From Oceanihabitans sediminis (GTDB taxonomy: Bacteria > Bacteroidota > Bacteroidia > Flavobacteriales > Flavobacteriaceae), in contig NZ_QPIG01000001.1 in the NCBI RefSeq assembly GCF_003337215.1, forward strand, positions 620,001 to 684,000: DNA of 64,000 nt, written 5' to 3'. A model generated the notes under the pieces. It did no database searches, was not told where the DNA came from, and saw only the letters and a list, made by a program, of their open reading frames with translations. Position numbers and translations under genes: made by a program. Shown piece after piece: positions 43,244 through 52,651 of the stretch. How positions within the stretch are numbered: the stretch's first letter is position 1; each line of letters starts with the position of its first letter.

Positions 43244-44431
43244 TTAAAAGATGGTATAACCAAATATAACAGACATAGTTTTGTACTCTGAGTTCCAAAA
43301 TACATAGTCACTTAAAATATCTCTTTTAGTGTTATATCTAAACTCTATGCTATACTTGTCGTTGTATTTATAACCTATACCAACTGCCATATTATTTCCT
43401 TCATTTATATCTATATCTTCATATTTTTCATAAGTAACTGAAGAATTCATACTAAGATCATAGATAAAAGATCCATTGATAAATATTTTAGAATTATCAT
43501 TAAGAAAGAAATAATGTCTTAATCCTATAGGGAATTCAATAGACTTATAATCAACTTTAGAAGATGTAATTTTTAATTCCTTTTCAACTTTATAGTCTTG
43601 ATAAGTAGGCTCGAAAATAATAGCCCATTTATTTTTGTTAAAAGGCAAAATTACTTCTGCTTCAAGACCAATTCTAAATCCAGATTTATTACCAAAATCA
43701 GCATCCCTAGAATTTGTTTTAGAATTATCTACATAAAGTGATGAGCTTTTAAAACCAGGACGAATATTTAAATTAAATAAATCTTGTTTTACTTTAGTTT
43801 CATAATTTGTAAAATCTTGATTATTACATTCGTTATAATCTATAAAAAAATCTATTAGTCTGTTCTTGCTGTATTTAAGCTTTTCTACTTTAGAAACTTT
43901 AATGCTTTCACATTTTAAATCATTCCAAAGTTGTTGTTTATATCTAGTGTTTTCTCCTATTTGATTATCATCTGTTAGATATTTTTTATACACCAATTGT
44001 TCTATATCAGAGTGATCCTTATTATAAAAATATCTAATAATATTCCCTTCCACAAAAGAATATAAGCTTGCTTTTCCTTCAACTAAAACTTTTAAAAAAA
44101 GTTCTTCTTCATTAAAAGAAACATATTTATCATTACTTAATTCGGAAACAATACTACTGGATCTGTCTATATTAACGGTTTGTTTTGTGTATTTGAAAAT
44201 ATTATAAACCCCAAACTCTTTAACAGTGTTAAGTGTAGCAATGTTTTTATCTGAATTTTCGGTTAATTTATATTCAAATGAAGTTGGATTATCTTTCCAA
44301 TCAACATTTTTAATTAAGCAATCCACTTTATTCCCTGAATTGTCAATATAATAGCCATTTTCATAAATAATTTGTGAATAGCAATTTGCACTTAAAATTA
44401 CGATTAAAATAAATAGTAGATTTTTTTTCAT
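43244..44431 (-). CDS. Outer-membrane beta-barrel protein of unknown function
   Basis: A 395-residue exported protein (signal MKKNLLFILIVILSANCYSQ). The N-terminal half opens with GYYIDNSGNKVDCLIKNVDWKDNPTSFEYKL, a beta-rich domain seen in many flavobacterial barrel proteins. The C-terminal half (from about 215) is a barrel of alternating strands with FEPTYQDYKV and IEFPIGLRHYFFLNDN, ending in a terminal Phe (MSVIFGYTIF). It is the first of a two-gene unit with the GspG-like gene, just past the tRNA-Cys array. Confidence 0.78.
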   Translation of the reverse strand: MKKNLLFILIVILSANCYSQIIYENGYYIDNSGNKVDCLIKNVDWKDNPTSFEYKLTENSDKNIATLNTVKEFGVYNIFKYTKQTVNIDRSSSIVSELSNDKYVSFNEEELFLKVLVEGKASLYSFVEGNIIRYFYNKDHSDIEQLVYKKYLTDDNQIGENTRYKQQLWNDLKCESIKVSKVEKLKYSKNRLIDFFIDYNECNNQDFTNYETKVKQDLFNLNIRPGFKSSSLYVDNSKTNSRDADFGNKSGFRIGLEAEVILPFNKNKWAIIFEPTYQDYKVEKELKITSSKVDYKSIEFPIGLRHYFFLNDNSKIFINGSFIYDLSMNSSVTYEKYEDIDINEGNNMAVGIGYKYNDKYSIEFRYNTKRDILSDYVFWNSEYKTMSVIFGYTIF

Positions 44432-44539
44432 GGTTAGTTTACTTATTATTAATTTATTAAATGATTATTCTTAAAATATTTTACTGTTTTTTTGGTTTAT
44501 ACTTTTTGAATTGAATCTTCTAAAATAGATATTTTTTAT

Positions 44540-44579
44540 AAAAAAAAGAATCCCAATAGAATTTAATTCTACTGGGATT
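44540..44579 (-). terminator. Terminator of the LysE-type gene
   Basis: Arms AATCCCAATAGAATT / AATTCTACTGGGATT with a single mispair. On the minus strand it is followed by a run of T. It lies 38 bp past the stop of the LysE-type gene. Confidence 0.85.
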
Positions 44580-44616
44580 TATATGTGTTTTGCAAATAGA
44601 TACTTAAATAAACCTA

Positions 44617-45297
44617 TTAGTTTATAGGGTTAAGTTGTTCAATTTTTTCTTTAATTAATTCTTTTTCTTTTGGGAAGAAGCCTTGGACTAAAAGTAAAAT
44701 TCCGAAACCTAAAATAACAAGTGCTATGATTTTTTTGGTTTTAAAAATTCGTCTAGGAGTAAGTTTACTTTTAAGTGTTTTTGCTGCAAATATTTTTAAT
44801 AAATCTACTAAAAAATAAACTAATAAAATGGTTCCTAAAAATACTTGAAGCTCGTAGGTATTTGCTGTTAGAGAATTTCCAATTACAATAAAACCAAGCC
44901 ATCCTAATAAAACGCCAATATTTATAAAGTTTAGCAAAAAACCTTTTACAAATAGTTTTCCGTAATTTTTTTTGAATTCCACTTTATGATATTCTCTTAC
45001 AATTTCTCTAAAAGATTTAGATGTTTTTATAAAGGAAATGATACCGTAAACTGTTAGTAATACCCCACCAAATATGAGAAAACTAGGGTCGTCTTTCATT
45101 TTGTCTAGTAGCTTACTAGTACTATAAAAAGCAACTATAATGAAGATAATATCTGCTAAAATTACTCCAAAATCAAAAATTAAAGCACTTCTAACTCCTT
45201 TTGTAGCACTAGTTTCTAGTAATACAAAAAAAACAGGTCCTATGGTGAAGGATAATATAATACCGAATGGAATAGCTGTTAGAATAGCATCTAGCAT
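44617..45297 (-). CDS. LysE/RhtB family translocator
   Basis: A 226-residue membrane protein with six predicted helices. The start AILTAIPFGIILSFTIGPVFFVLLETSATKGVRSALIFDFGVILAD is the LysE/RhtB signature (G-P-x-x-x-x-x-x-x-x-x-x-G-x-R-x-x-x-x-x-x-G). It probably exports amino acids or related metabolites. A Lys-rich stretch TLKSKLTPRRIFKTKKI precedes the last helix. It appears monocistronic, about 40 bp after the GIN-domain gene. Confidence 0.9.
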   Translation of the reverse strand: MLDAILTAIPFGIILSFTIGPVFFVLLETSATKGVRSALIFDFGVILADIIFIIVAFYSTSKLLDKMKDDPSFLIFGGVLLTVYGIISFIKTSKSFREIVREYHKVEFKKNYGKLFVKGFLLNFINIGVLLGWLGFIVIGNSLTANTYELQVFLGTILLVYFLVDLLKIFAAKTLKSKLTPRRIFKTKKIIALVILGFGILLLVQGFFPKEKELIKEKIEQLNPIN

Positions 45298-45336
45298 GAG
45301 ATAGTCTTTCTTACAAAGCTAATAAAAATGATAGGA

Positions 45337-46014
45337 TTATTCTTCAATAATAATTTTTCCTCCTAAAATAGTGTCTTGTTCAAGAGTTTCTGGATTTCCA
45401 TAAATATAAATACTACCTCCTGCTCTTACTTTTGCAATTGCTTTTTTGGTGGTATTTACATGAGCAACTCCTGCTGCTTTGATTGTAACTGTAGAATTTT
45501 CGGCAATTAGTTTTTTTGCATTGTAAGCACCACCTGTAGTAATATCTATGGTTTGATGTACTACATTACCAGAAAGAGAAACACTTCCACCAGTAACAGC
45601 TTTAACGTCTAAAAATCTAACATCTTTTAAAGCGAGTTTAACAACTCCTCCTTCTTGTGTTTTTATCTTAAGGTCAAACTGGTCCATAATATCATTAGAA
45701 CCTATAAAAGTACCTTCATTTGCATCTATAACATCTAAAGAGGTATAATAAACTTGAACGGTAGTTTCATCACCCTTAAAAGCTGTTTTAAAAGTCATTC
45801 TAATTTTTAGAATATCATTTTTATGAACAATAACTACATCCTTAGTGTTTTTACCAGTGATGACCACTTTGTTTTCATCTGCTTTGATAAGTTCAACCTC
45901 TATCCTATCATAGACTTTAATTTCGCTAAATTCTCCAATGGATTGTTCTTTAGTTTCTTGAGCGAAAGTTGTGATACTTGTTATTAAAAATAACAGATAT
46001 AAAATCTTTTTCAT
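45337..46014 (-). CDS. GIN domain (DUF2807) secreted protein
   Basis: A 225-residue protein with signal MKKILYLLFLITSITTFAQ. The mature part starts GEFSEIKVYDRIEVELIKADENKVVITG, the opening of the putative auto-transporter adhesin head GIN domain, and continues as a right-handed beta-helix with repeated strands (GGVVKLALKDVRFLDVKAVTGGSVSLSGNV). It ends shortly after an Asp/Gly-rich turn. It is probably periplasmic or surface located. It is 72 bp downstream of the YbjQ gene. Confidence 0.87.
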   Translation of the reverse strand: MKKILYLLFLITSITTFAQETKEQSIGEFSEIKVYDRIEVELIKADENKVVITGKNTKDVVIVHKNDILKIRMTFKTAFKGDETTVQVYYTSLDVIDANEGTFIGSNDIMDQFDLKIKTQEGGVVKLALKDVRFLDVKAVTGGSVSLSGNVVHQTIDITTGGAYNAKKLIAENSTVTIKAAGVAHVNTTKKAIAKVRAGGSIYIYGNPETLEQDTILGGKIIIEE

Positions 46015-46086
46015 CTTATGTTTTTTATTTTAATAACGAGTAAAAGTAGAAAATTGGTATAGCTTAAAAATGTTTATAAGTGGCTT

Positions 46087-46386
46087 TTAGACAACTTTAA
46101 CAGCTGTACCAGTTACTGAAACAATGTTTATACCATAAGTTGGTTGCGTTTCTAAGTCTACTTTAATTCCTACAACGGCATTAGCTTTTAAGGCTTTAGC
46201 ATTTTCTTGTAATTTTTGAAAAGCTTCTTCTTTAATGCTATTTATATTTTCGTTTAAAGCATCTAAATATTTACTGGTTTTAAAGGAAAAACTAGATTTT
46301 CGGAGTTGTACACCAACTCCGGTTACTATCCCTAAATAATCAATAATTTTAAATCCTTCAATAGAATTTGTTGTAGTAAGAATCAT
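46087..46386 (-). CDS. YbjQ/UPF0145 family protein
   Basis: A 99-residue protein of the family often called heavy-metal-binding, with TTNSIEGFKIIDYLGIVTG and the closing KALKANAVVGIKVDLETQ ... VTGTAVKV. Members form pentamers in the bacterial cytoplasm; the real function is unclear. It lies 22 bp after the RNase R gene on the same strand. Confidence 0.88.
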   Translation of the reverse strand: MILTTTNSIEGFKIIDYLGIVTGVGVQLRKSSFSFKTSKYLDALNENINSIKEEAFQKLQENAKALKANAVVGIKVDLETQPTYGINIVSVTGTAVKVV

Positions 46387-46408
46387 TGGATTTTAGTTTA
46401 AAAATGAT

Positions 46409-48646
46409 TTATTCTGCTTTTCCAACTAAGGTAAAATCTAAATGTTTTTTAACTAAATCTGCATTTTTAACACGTACAATAACTTCATCACCTAGCTGGT
46501 ACATTTTTTTACTGTTTCGTCCTATAATTGCAAATTGCTTTTCGTCAAAATCGTAATGATCGTCTTTAATATCACGCATTCTAACCATTCCTTCACATTT
46601 ATTAGAAATAATTTCTACATAAATTCCCCAATCGGTTGCTCCAGAAATAACTCCCACAAATTCTTCGTCTTGATGATCTTGCATGAATTTTACTTGCATG
46701 TATTTAATAGAATCTCTTTCGGCTTTGGTAGCTAGATATTCCATATTACTAGAATGCTTGCATTTATCTTCATAAACCGCTTCGTTTACCGATTTTCCTT
46801 TGTCTAAATAATGCTGTAAAAGTCTGTGTGCCATTACATCTGGATAACGACGAATTGGCGAAGTAAAGTGACTGTAATAGTTGAAAGCTAAACCATAGTG
46901 ACCAATATTTTTGGTAGTATATTCGGCTTTACTCATTGTACGTATAGTAAGCGTATCTACAAGATTTTGTTCTTTTTTACCGTTTACTTCGGTTAGTAAA
47001 TTATTTAAAGAAGCCGCAATTGTTTTACTGTCTTTTAAATTTAATTTATAACCAAATTTAGAAACTACACCTTGTAAAGCTGCTAGTTTACTTTGATCTG
47101 GCTCGTCATGCACACGATAAATAAAAGTCTTTTTTGGAGATTGTTTTCCTATAAATTCTGCTACTTTTTTATTTGCAAGAAGCATAAATTCTTCAATTAA
47201 CTTATTGGCATCCTTACTAGTTTTATAGAAAATTCCAATAGGATTTGCGTTTTCGTCTAAATTGAATTTTACTTCTACTTTATCAAATGAAATTGCACCA
47301 CTTCCCATACGTTTAACACGCATAATTTTTGCTAGCTCATTTAGTTTTAAGGTTGCAAAAGCAACTTCTGGAGAAGTTTGATATTCTTTTCCACTAATAG
47401 CTACTTCTGAAGGAATAGTAGTATCAATTTCTTTTAATTGCGTAGCTTGAATATTGTTTAAATCTGCATTATTTTCAATAATAGCTTGTGATTCTTCATA
47501 AGCAAATCTTGCATTAGAATAAGTAACTGTTCTACCAAACCATTGATTTAAAATTTCGGTTTTATCGTTAATTTCAAAAACAGCAGAAAAAGTATATTTT
47601 TCTTCATTTGGTCTTAAAGAACAAGCGTTATTTGAAAGAACTTCTGGTAACATTGGTACTACTCTATCTACTAAATAAACCGAAGTTGCACGCTCGTAAG
47701 CTTCATCATCTAAAATGGTTCCTTCTTGTAAATAGTGAGAAACGTCTGCAATATGAATTCCAACCTCGTAATTTCCGTTTTTAAGAACTTGAAAGGATAA
47801 TGCATCATCAAAATCTTTTGCATCCTTAGGATCTATTGTAAAGGTTAAAACGTCTCGCATATCGCGGCGTTTAGCAATTTCTTCTTTTGTAATAGAAGTA
47901 TCTATCTGATTAGCAAACTCTTCCACCTCATGAGGGAATTCATTTGGAAGTCCGTAATCTGCTAAAATAGAATGAATTTCGGTATTATGTTCTCCTGGTT
48001 TTCCAAGTACTTTTAACACTTTTCCGTAAGGAGAATCGGCATTTTCTGGCCAATCTTCTAGAGAAACTAGAACTTTATCGCCGTCTTTAGCTTTGTTAAT
48101 TTTATTAATTGGCACAAAAATATCTTTGTGCATTTTATTAGAATCGGCTATAAAAAATGCGAAGTTTTTCTTTTCGTGAATTTGAATAACACCAACATAT
48201 TCGCTCTTAGCGCGTTTAATAATATTAGTTATTTCGCCTTCTAGCTTTCCTTGTTTTTTTCTTTTGTAAACATATAGCTCTACTTCATCTCCGTGTAAAG
48301 CTTTGTTAATATTATTAGAAGCAATAAAAATATCGTCTTCAAAATCATCACAAACCACGTAACCATTCCCTTTAGAGTTTAAATCTAAAATTCCTGTATG
48401 GTATTCGGTATTGTTTACTATTTGAAATTTACCACGATCAATTTCTTGAATTTCATCTTTAGCTTTAAGTTGGGATAATTTTTTAATGATCTGGTTTCTG
48501 CTACTAGCGTCATTAACACCAAGTTTAGCAGCAATTTGTTTATAATTAAAAGCTTGATTTCTTTCTTTTTTTAAAATACTAATTATTGTATTTGTAAGGT
48601 TGGAAATCTTGTTATGTGAAGGTTTCCTATGTTTCTTTTTACTCAT
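46409..48646 (-). CDS. rnr: Ribonuclease R
   Basis: A 745-residue 3'-5' exoribonuclease. In order it has a winged-helix N-terminus (residues 10-70), two cold-shock domains, the RNB catalytic domain with the metal-binding DPKDAKDFDDAL near residue 270, and the RVHDEPDQSKL and HFTSPIRRYPDVMAHRLLQ segments, then a C-terminal S1 domain with GVISGATDWGIYVEI. It degrades structured RNA. It borders the large gene-free stretch at 48.65-49.39 kb. Confidence 0.96.
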   Translation of the reverse strand: MSKKKHRKPSHNKISNLTNTIISILKKERNQAFNYKQIAAKLGVNDASSRNQIIKKLSQLKAKDEIQEIDRGKFQIVNNTEYHTGILDLNSKGNGYVVCDDFEDDIFIASNNINKALHGDEVELYVYKRKKQGKLEGEITNIIKRAKSEYVGVIQIHEKKNFAFFIADSNKMHKDIFVPINKINKAKDGDKVLVSLEDWPENADSPYGKVLKVLGKPGEHNTEIHSILADYGLPNEFPHEVEEFANQIDTSITKEEIAKRRDMRDVLTFTIDPKDAKDFDDALSFQVLKNGNYEVGIHIADVSHYLQEGTILDDEAYERATSVYLVDRVVPMLPEVLSNNACSLRPNEEKYTFSAVFEINDKTEILNQWFGRTVTYSNARFAYEESQAIIENNADLNNIQATQLKEIDTTIPSEVAISGKEYQTSPEVAFATLKLNELAKIMRVKRMGSGAISFDKVEVKFNLDENANPIGIFYKTSKDANKLIEEFMLLANKKVAEFIGKQSPKKTFIYRVHDEPDQSKLAALQGVVSKFGYKLNLKDSKTIAASLNNLLTEVNGKKEQNLVDTLTIRTMSKAEYTTKNIGHYGLAFNYYSHFTSPIRRYPDVMAHRLLQHYLDKGKSVNEAVYEDKCKHSSNMEYLATKAERDSIKYMQVKFMQDHQDEEFVGVISGATDWGIYVEIISNKCEGMVRMRDIKDDHYDFDEKQFAIIGRNSKKMYQLGDEVIVRVKNADLVKKHLDFTLVGKAE

Positions 48647-48797
48647 GTAATTTATTAAATGTATTGAATTTCTAAAGTTAGTGAAATTCTGTTATTCTAA
48701 ACTTAATTTTAGAGAAGAGAAGTAATTAAGTTTTTACAAACTTACGTCTTTTATATTTAATCGATATTTCCTTAAGGTTAAATCTCAAAAAAAGTAG

Positions 48798-48806
48798 TTA
48801 TCCACA
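48798..48806 (+). promoter_or_regulatory. DnaA box (TTATCCACA), perfect
   Basis: An exact match to the classic high-affinity DnaA box, at the left edge of an AT tract in the candidate origin. Confidence 0.65.
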
Positions 48807-48980
48807 TATATATATATAATCATCTTTTTCTTTTAAAAATTTAAAAAAATAATACTGTTTATTATTGCTTGTTAATATCGGTATAACTTTTTTAGATTTT
48901 AGTTTGATTGTTTGACTAAAGTACTCTATTAACAAGTTATCAATTTGATAATCTCTTCATTTTTAAAGGATTTAATTTCG

Positions 48981-49000
48981 TTATTAACAACTGTTAATAA
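48981..49000. promoter_or_regulatory. Inverted pair of DnaA-box-like sites
   Basis: TTATTAACA and its reverse complement TGTTAATAA, separated by AC. Each arm differs at one position from TTATNCACA. The symmetric pairing with a 2-bp gap is unlikely to be a plain AT-rich accident. Confidence 0.45.
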
Positions 49001-49391
49001 GTCTAACTAACAGAAATTGTTTAATAAATATTTAAAATTTTGACGTTGATAAAGTGAAATTGTATGCGGATAAGTTTTCTAAAAATTTCGGCTAACTAAT
49101 TTGCATATTAACTTCCAGTTTTGGTTTGTAATTTTTTATCAATATTCCTAATTAAAGTTTTAAAAAAGAATAAGAAGATATTAACATGTTATCCTCACTA
49201 TATTGATAGTTATTAAGACTATTGTTGATTACTGTAAGAATATAGAAAATTAAAATATAAGTATCATAAAATCAATTAATTAGGTTTTATTTCGTAAATT
49301 TATAATCCTCTCTTTAAATTTAAAATTACACTGTTAATAGTTTCGGTTTGAAAACCGAGAAGAATTTTTGTTTCATTTAAACTATTTACAG

Positions 49392-50699
49392 ATGAAAAAT
49401 TTTTACACACTTCTATTATGTATTGTTATTACATGTCAAATTCATGCACAATACACACTTATTCCAGACCCTATTTTTGAGCAACATTTGATAGATCAAG
49501 CTATTGACAGTGAAGGAACACTAGACGGACAGGTATTAACAAGTGATTTGGCTATTGTTAATAACTTAGATATTTCTTATTTAAATATAACAGATTTAAC
49601 AGGTATTCAGGATTTTACGGTATTAACACATTTAAATGCTTCACAAACTAGAATTATAAATCTTGATTTAAGTGGATTAACTACTTTACAAGATTTAAAT
49701 TTATTTGCTAGTTGGAGCATTGATAAATTAAATCTAACTGGTTGTACAGGATTAACCGATTTAGATTTAAGACTCACCTCTCTTAATAGTTTAGATCTAA
49801 GTACTTGTTCAGCACTTACAAATTTAGATTTTTATAAAGGTAACAACATACAGGACTTAGATCTTCAAGGTTTGAGTTCTTTAGTTAGAGTTGATGTAAG
49901 TGAATCTTCTTTGCATACTATAAATCTTACAGGTTGTACTTCTTTACAATATATTAATATTAGTGAAACAAGTATTGCTTCGCTAGATATAATAGATAAC
50001 CCAGTGATAAACAATGTTGGTTTGTATGATTGTAATATTCAAAATTTAAATTTAGAAAATTGTCCAAATCTTGAAAAGCTAACCCTTTCGCTGTGTCTTT
50101 CTTTCAATGAATTAAGCATATCTAATTGTAATAGTTTTAAAAATCTAACTTTAAATCACGTTGATCTTTCAAATTTTGATTTTAGCGGTTTAGCAGGTTT
50201 AGAAAGTTTAACTGTACAGGAATCAACTGTTTTGGATATAGATTTGTCTAATAGCCCTAATTTACACACTTTAATACTTCATTATAGTGGAACCAATTCC
50301 CTAGATTTAAGAAATGGAAACAATATAAATCTTAGTAATTTTAATGTGATTACTACAAATTAAACCTGTATGAATGTAGATAATGAAGTTTATTCTACTG
50401 CCAATTGGGATAATGATAATAACTCCTTTATTTTTAGCGAAGACTGTGAGCTAATAAATACTATTAACAATAAACTATCTAATGTAAATATCTATCCAAA
50501 TCCAGTGGTACATACATTATATATTGATATTGAAAATAAGCAACAATTACAAGATGTTAGTATTATTAATATGGAAGGAAAAGAATTGTTAATAAGTACA
50601 GAAAATGAAATCGACTTATCTTCTTTAAGCAGCGGAATTTACTTTGCAGTAATGAATATTAACCAAAATAAAATAGTAAAGAAGATTTTAAAACATTAA
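49392..50699 (+). pseudogene. Leucine-rich-repeat T9SS cargo protein interrupted by an in-frame stop
   Basis: From the ATG at 49392 (MKNFYTLLLCIVITCQIHAQ, signal peptide) the frame encodes about 13 short leucine-rich repeats of about 21 residues (pattern L-x-x-L-D-L-S-x-x-x-x-L). It then meets TAA at 50361-50363. The same frame continues for another 112 codons and ends in a T9SS type A sorting domain (NVNIYPNPVVHTLYIDIEN ... SGIYFAVMNINQNKIVKKIL). Related proteins have the segment N-L-T-C-x-x-V-D here; the window has N-stop-T-C-M-N-V-D, and TTA (Leu) to TAA is one base change. Without the sorting domain the shorter product could not be retained on the surface. The halves are 49392-50363 and 50364-50699. 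Confidence 0.82.
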
Positions 50700-50771
50700 A
50701 ATGTCTTGCTTCATTTTTTAGTTTTAGTACCTTTATCCTGTTAAAACAACAACAACTAAATACTACAATTA

Positions 50772-51209
50772 ATGAAAATATCTATCGGAAACGATCATGC
50801 AGGAACAGATTACAAATTTGCAGTAATCAAACATTTAGAAGCTAAAGGATTTACTGTTACAAACTACGGAACAGATAGCAATGATAGTGTAGATTATCCA
50901 GATTTTGTACACCCAGTAGCTAAAGATGTAGCATCTAAAAAAGCCGATTTTGGTATCATAATCTGCGGAAGTGGAAATGGTGCAAATATGACTGCAAATA
51001 AATACCAAAGTGTACGTTCTGCTTTATGTTGGACTAAAGAAATTGTAGCGCTTGCAAGACAACATAATAATGCAAATATTTTAAGTATCCCTGCTCGTTT
51101 TACGGCATTACCACAAGTTTTAGAAATGGTTGATACATTTTTTGAAACTGCTTTTGAAGGTGGAAGACATGAAAATAGAATAAATAAAATTCCTACTACT
51201 TCTTGTTAA
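50772..51209 (+). CDS. rpiB: Ribose 5-phosphate isomerase B
   Basis: A 145-residue isomerase (LacAB_rpiB family) for ribose-5-P/ribulose-5-P. The start ISIGNDHAGTDYK, the active-site GIIICGSGNGANMTANKY with the catalytic Cys, and HNNANILSIPARF are all characteristic. It is monocistronic or joined with the following acetyltransferase gene, 91 bp later. Confidence 0.95.
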   Translation: MKISIGNDHAGTDYKFAVIKHLEAKGFTVTNYGTDSNDSVDYPDFVHPVAKDVASKKADFGIIICGSGNGANMTANKYQSVRSALCWTKEIVALARQHNNANILSIPARFTALPQVLEMVDTFFETAFEGGRHENRINKIPTTSC

Positions 51210-51300
51210 TATAATAATTCGGCTTTTTTAATTATTGGCTTAAATAAATAGTCTTTTATTTTAAAGCCTAGCTAATTATGCAAAAAAATATCCATAGATT

Positions 51301-51744
51301 ATGATAACAATTATTACCAAAACCTTTCAAGAATTAAGCACTCAAGAATTGTATGCTTTATTACAATTAAGAAGTGAAGTTTTTGTTGTAGAGCAAAATT
51401 GTGTCTATCAAGATATTGATGGAAAAGATGAAAAAGCACTTCATGTTTTAGCTTACAAAGAAGGACAATTAGTTGCTTATACTCGTGTTTTTAAACCTGG
51501 AATTTATTTTAAAGAAGCAAGTATAGGTAGAGTTTTAGTTGCTGAAAAACAAAGAAAACATAAATATGGTTATGCTATTATGGAATCTTCCATCGAAGCT
51601 ATAAAAAACTATTATAATGAAAAAACTATTAAAATTTCAGCACAGACTTATTTAAGAAAATTCTATAATAACTTAGGATTTGTAGCAATTGGAGAAGAAT
51701 ATCTTGAAGATGGAATTCCGCATATAGAAATGCTTAAAAACTAG
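51301..51744 (+). CDS. ElaA-type GNAT N-acetyltransferase
   Basis: A 147-residue acetyltransferase. The start FQELSTQELYALLQLRSEVFVVEQNCVYQDIDGKD is diagnostic for the ElaA family, and the acetyl-CoA loop is ASIGRVLVAEKQRKHKYGYAIMESSI. The substrate is unknown. The gene ends head-on against the OmpA gene, overlapping it by 4 bp. Confidence 0.93.
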   Translation: MITIITKTFQELSTQELYALLQLRSEVFVVEQNCVYQDIDGKDEKALHVLAYKEGQLVAYTRVFKPGIYFKEASIGRVLVAEKQRKHKYGYAIMESSIEAIKNYYNEKTIKISAQTYLRKFYNNLGFVAIGEEYLEDGIPHIEMLKN

Positions 51745-52607
51745 CGTTTTTTTGCAACATGTGTGATTAAAATTTCTACTCGTCTGTCGTATTTTGGATC
51801 TCCTCCTAAAGGAAATTTTCTTCGCATACCAATATATCGCATACGTCTTTTATTCACTCCTTTTTTAAGTAGATAATCATAAATGAATTTAGCTCTTGCT
51901 AACGACAAGTTACGCTGATTTGTTTTGCGGTTTACAGCATCTCTAGAGTTTTGTGTACAGCATACATGCCCTTCAACAGAAAAGTAAATATTATCGTGTT
52001 CTACAAGTATGTTTGCTATTTCGTCTAAGGTAGATTTAGATTCTTTTGCTAGTTCCGCATAACCGGTTTTAAAGTAAATATTTTTTAATCTAATTTTATC
52101 ACCAGCTACAATATTACCACTAGAAATATCTTCTGTAGTTTTTTCGTTTTTAGCTCTTTGTTTTACTTCTTCTTTAGGTTTTTCAACTACAACTTCCTTT
52201 TTCTTTTTGGTAACAATTATTTCTACCTTCCTGTTTAAACCTCTTATTTTATCAATTTGATCCTCTTTTATAATCTTCAGTAGCACTTTTCCTTTTCCGT
52301 CTACATTACTTATTAAAGATTCGTCTATTTCGTTATTAGAAAATATGGTTTTTATAGCATTTGCTCTGTTTTGTGATAAGGTTAGATTATAGTTTTCGCT
52401 TCCTCTATCATCACAAAATCCGTAGATAGATATTTTATCAATATCCATTTCTGCTAGTTGGGAAATAAATAGTAGTAACCTGTTTTCTTCTGTAGATAGA
52501 ACCTGAAAATCATCTGTTTCAAAATAAACTTCATGTGTTAGTTTTTCTTGAGCTAACAAGGAAAAAGAACACAGAAAAAGAAAGAGATATAGGTTAATTT
52601 TATTCAT
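51741..52607 (-). CDS. OmpA family protein with two OmpA-like domains
   Basis: A 288-residue exported protein (signal MNKINLYLFLFLCSFSLLAQ). The first OmpA-like domain (about 25-135) reads VYFETDDFQVLSTEENRLLL ... ISIYGFCDDRGSENYNLTLSQNRA. The second (about 168-283) reads LKNIYFKTGYAELAKESKSTLDEIA ... VEGHVCCTQNSRDAVNRKTNQRNLSLARA. The linker is Lys-rich. Both contain the peptidoglycan-binding pattern, with N-x-x-L-S-x-x-R-A. It probably anchors the outer membrane to the cell wall. Confidence 0.9.
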   Translation of the reverse strand: MNKINLYLFLFLCSFSLLAQEKLTHEVYFETDDFQVLSTEENRLLLFISQLAEMDIDKISIYGFCDDRGSENYNLTLSQNRANAIKTIFSNNEIDESLISNVDGKGKVLLKIIKEDQIDKIRGLNRKVEIIVTKKKKEVVVEKPKEEVKQRAKNEKTTEDISSGNIVAGDKIRLKNIYFKTGYAELAKESKSTLDEIANILVEHDNIYFSVEGHVCCTQNSRDAVNRKTNQRNLSLARAKFIYDYLLKKGVNKRRMRYIGMRRKFPLGGDPKYDRRVEILITHVAKKR

Positions 52608-52651
52608 TTAAAATATCAAGGCCAAGAATAAATATACAAGAATTTTTGATA

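Larger units (their letters stand above)
48660..49340. other. Candidate chromosomal replication origin (oriC)
   Basis: A 745-bp gene-free, very AT-rich stretch between rnr and the next gene. It has one perfect DnaA box TTATCCACA (48798-48806), followed at once by (AT)n (48806-48820) and by T- and A-rich tracts suited to strand opening. Two one-mismatch boxes follow: TGCGGATAA at 49065-49073 and TTATCCTCA at 49189-49197. Two inverted TTATTAACA boxes, spaced 2 bp, lie at 48981-49000, and a TTATCAA/TTGATAA palindrome at 48937-48951. No ORF or RNA gene was seen here. dnaA itself is not in the window. Confidence 0.6.
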
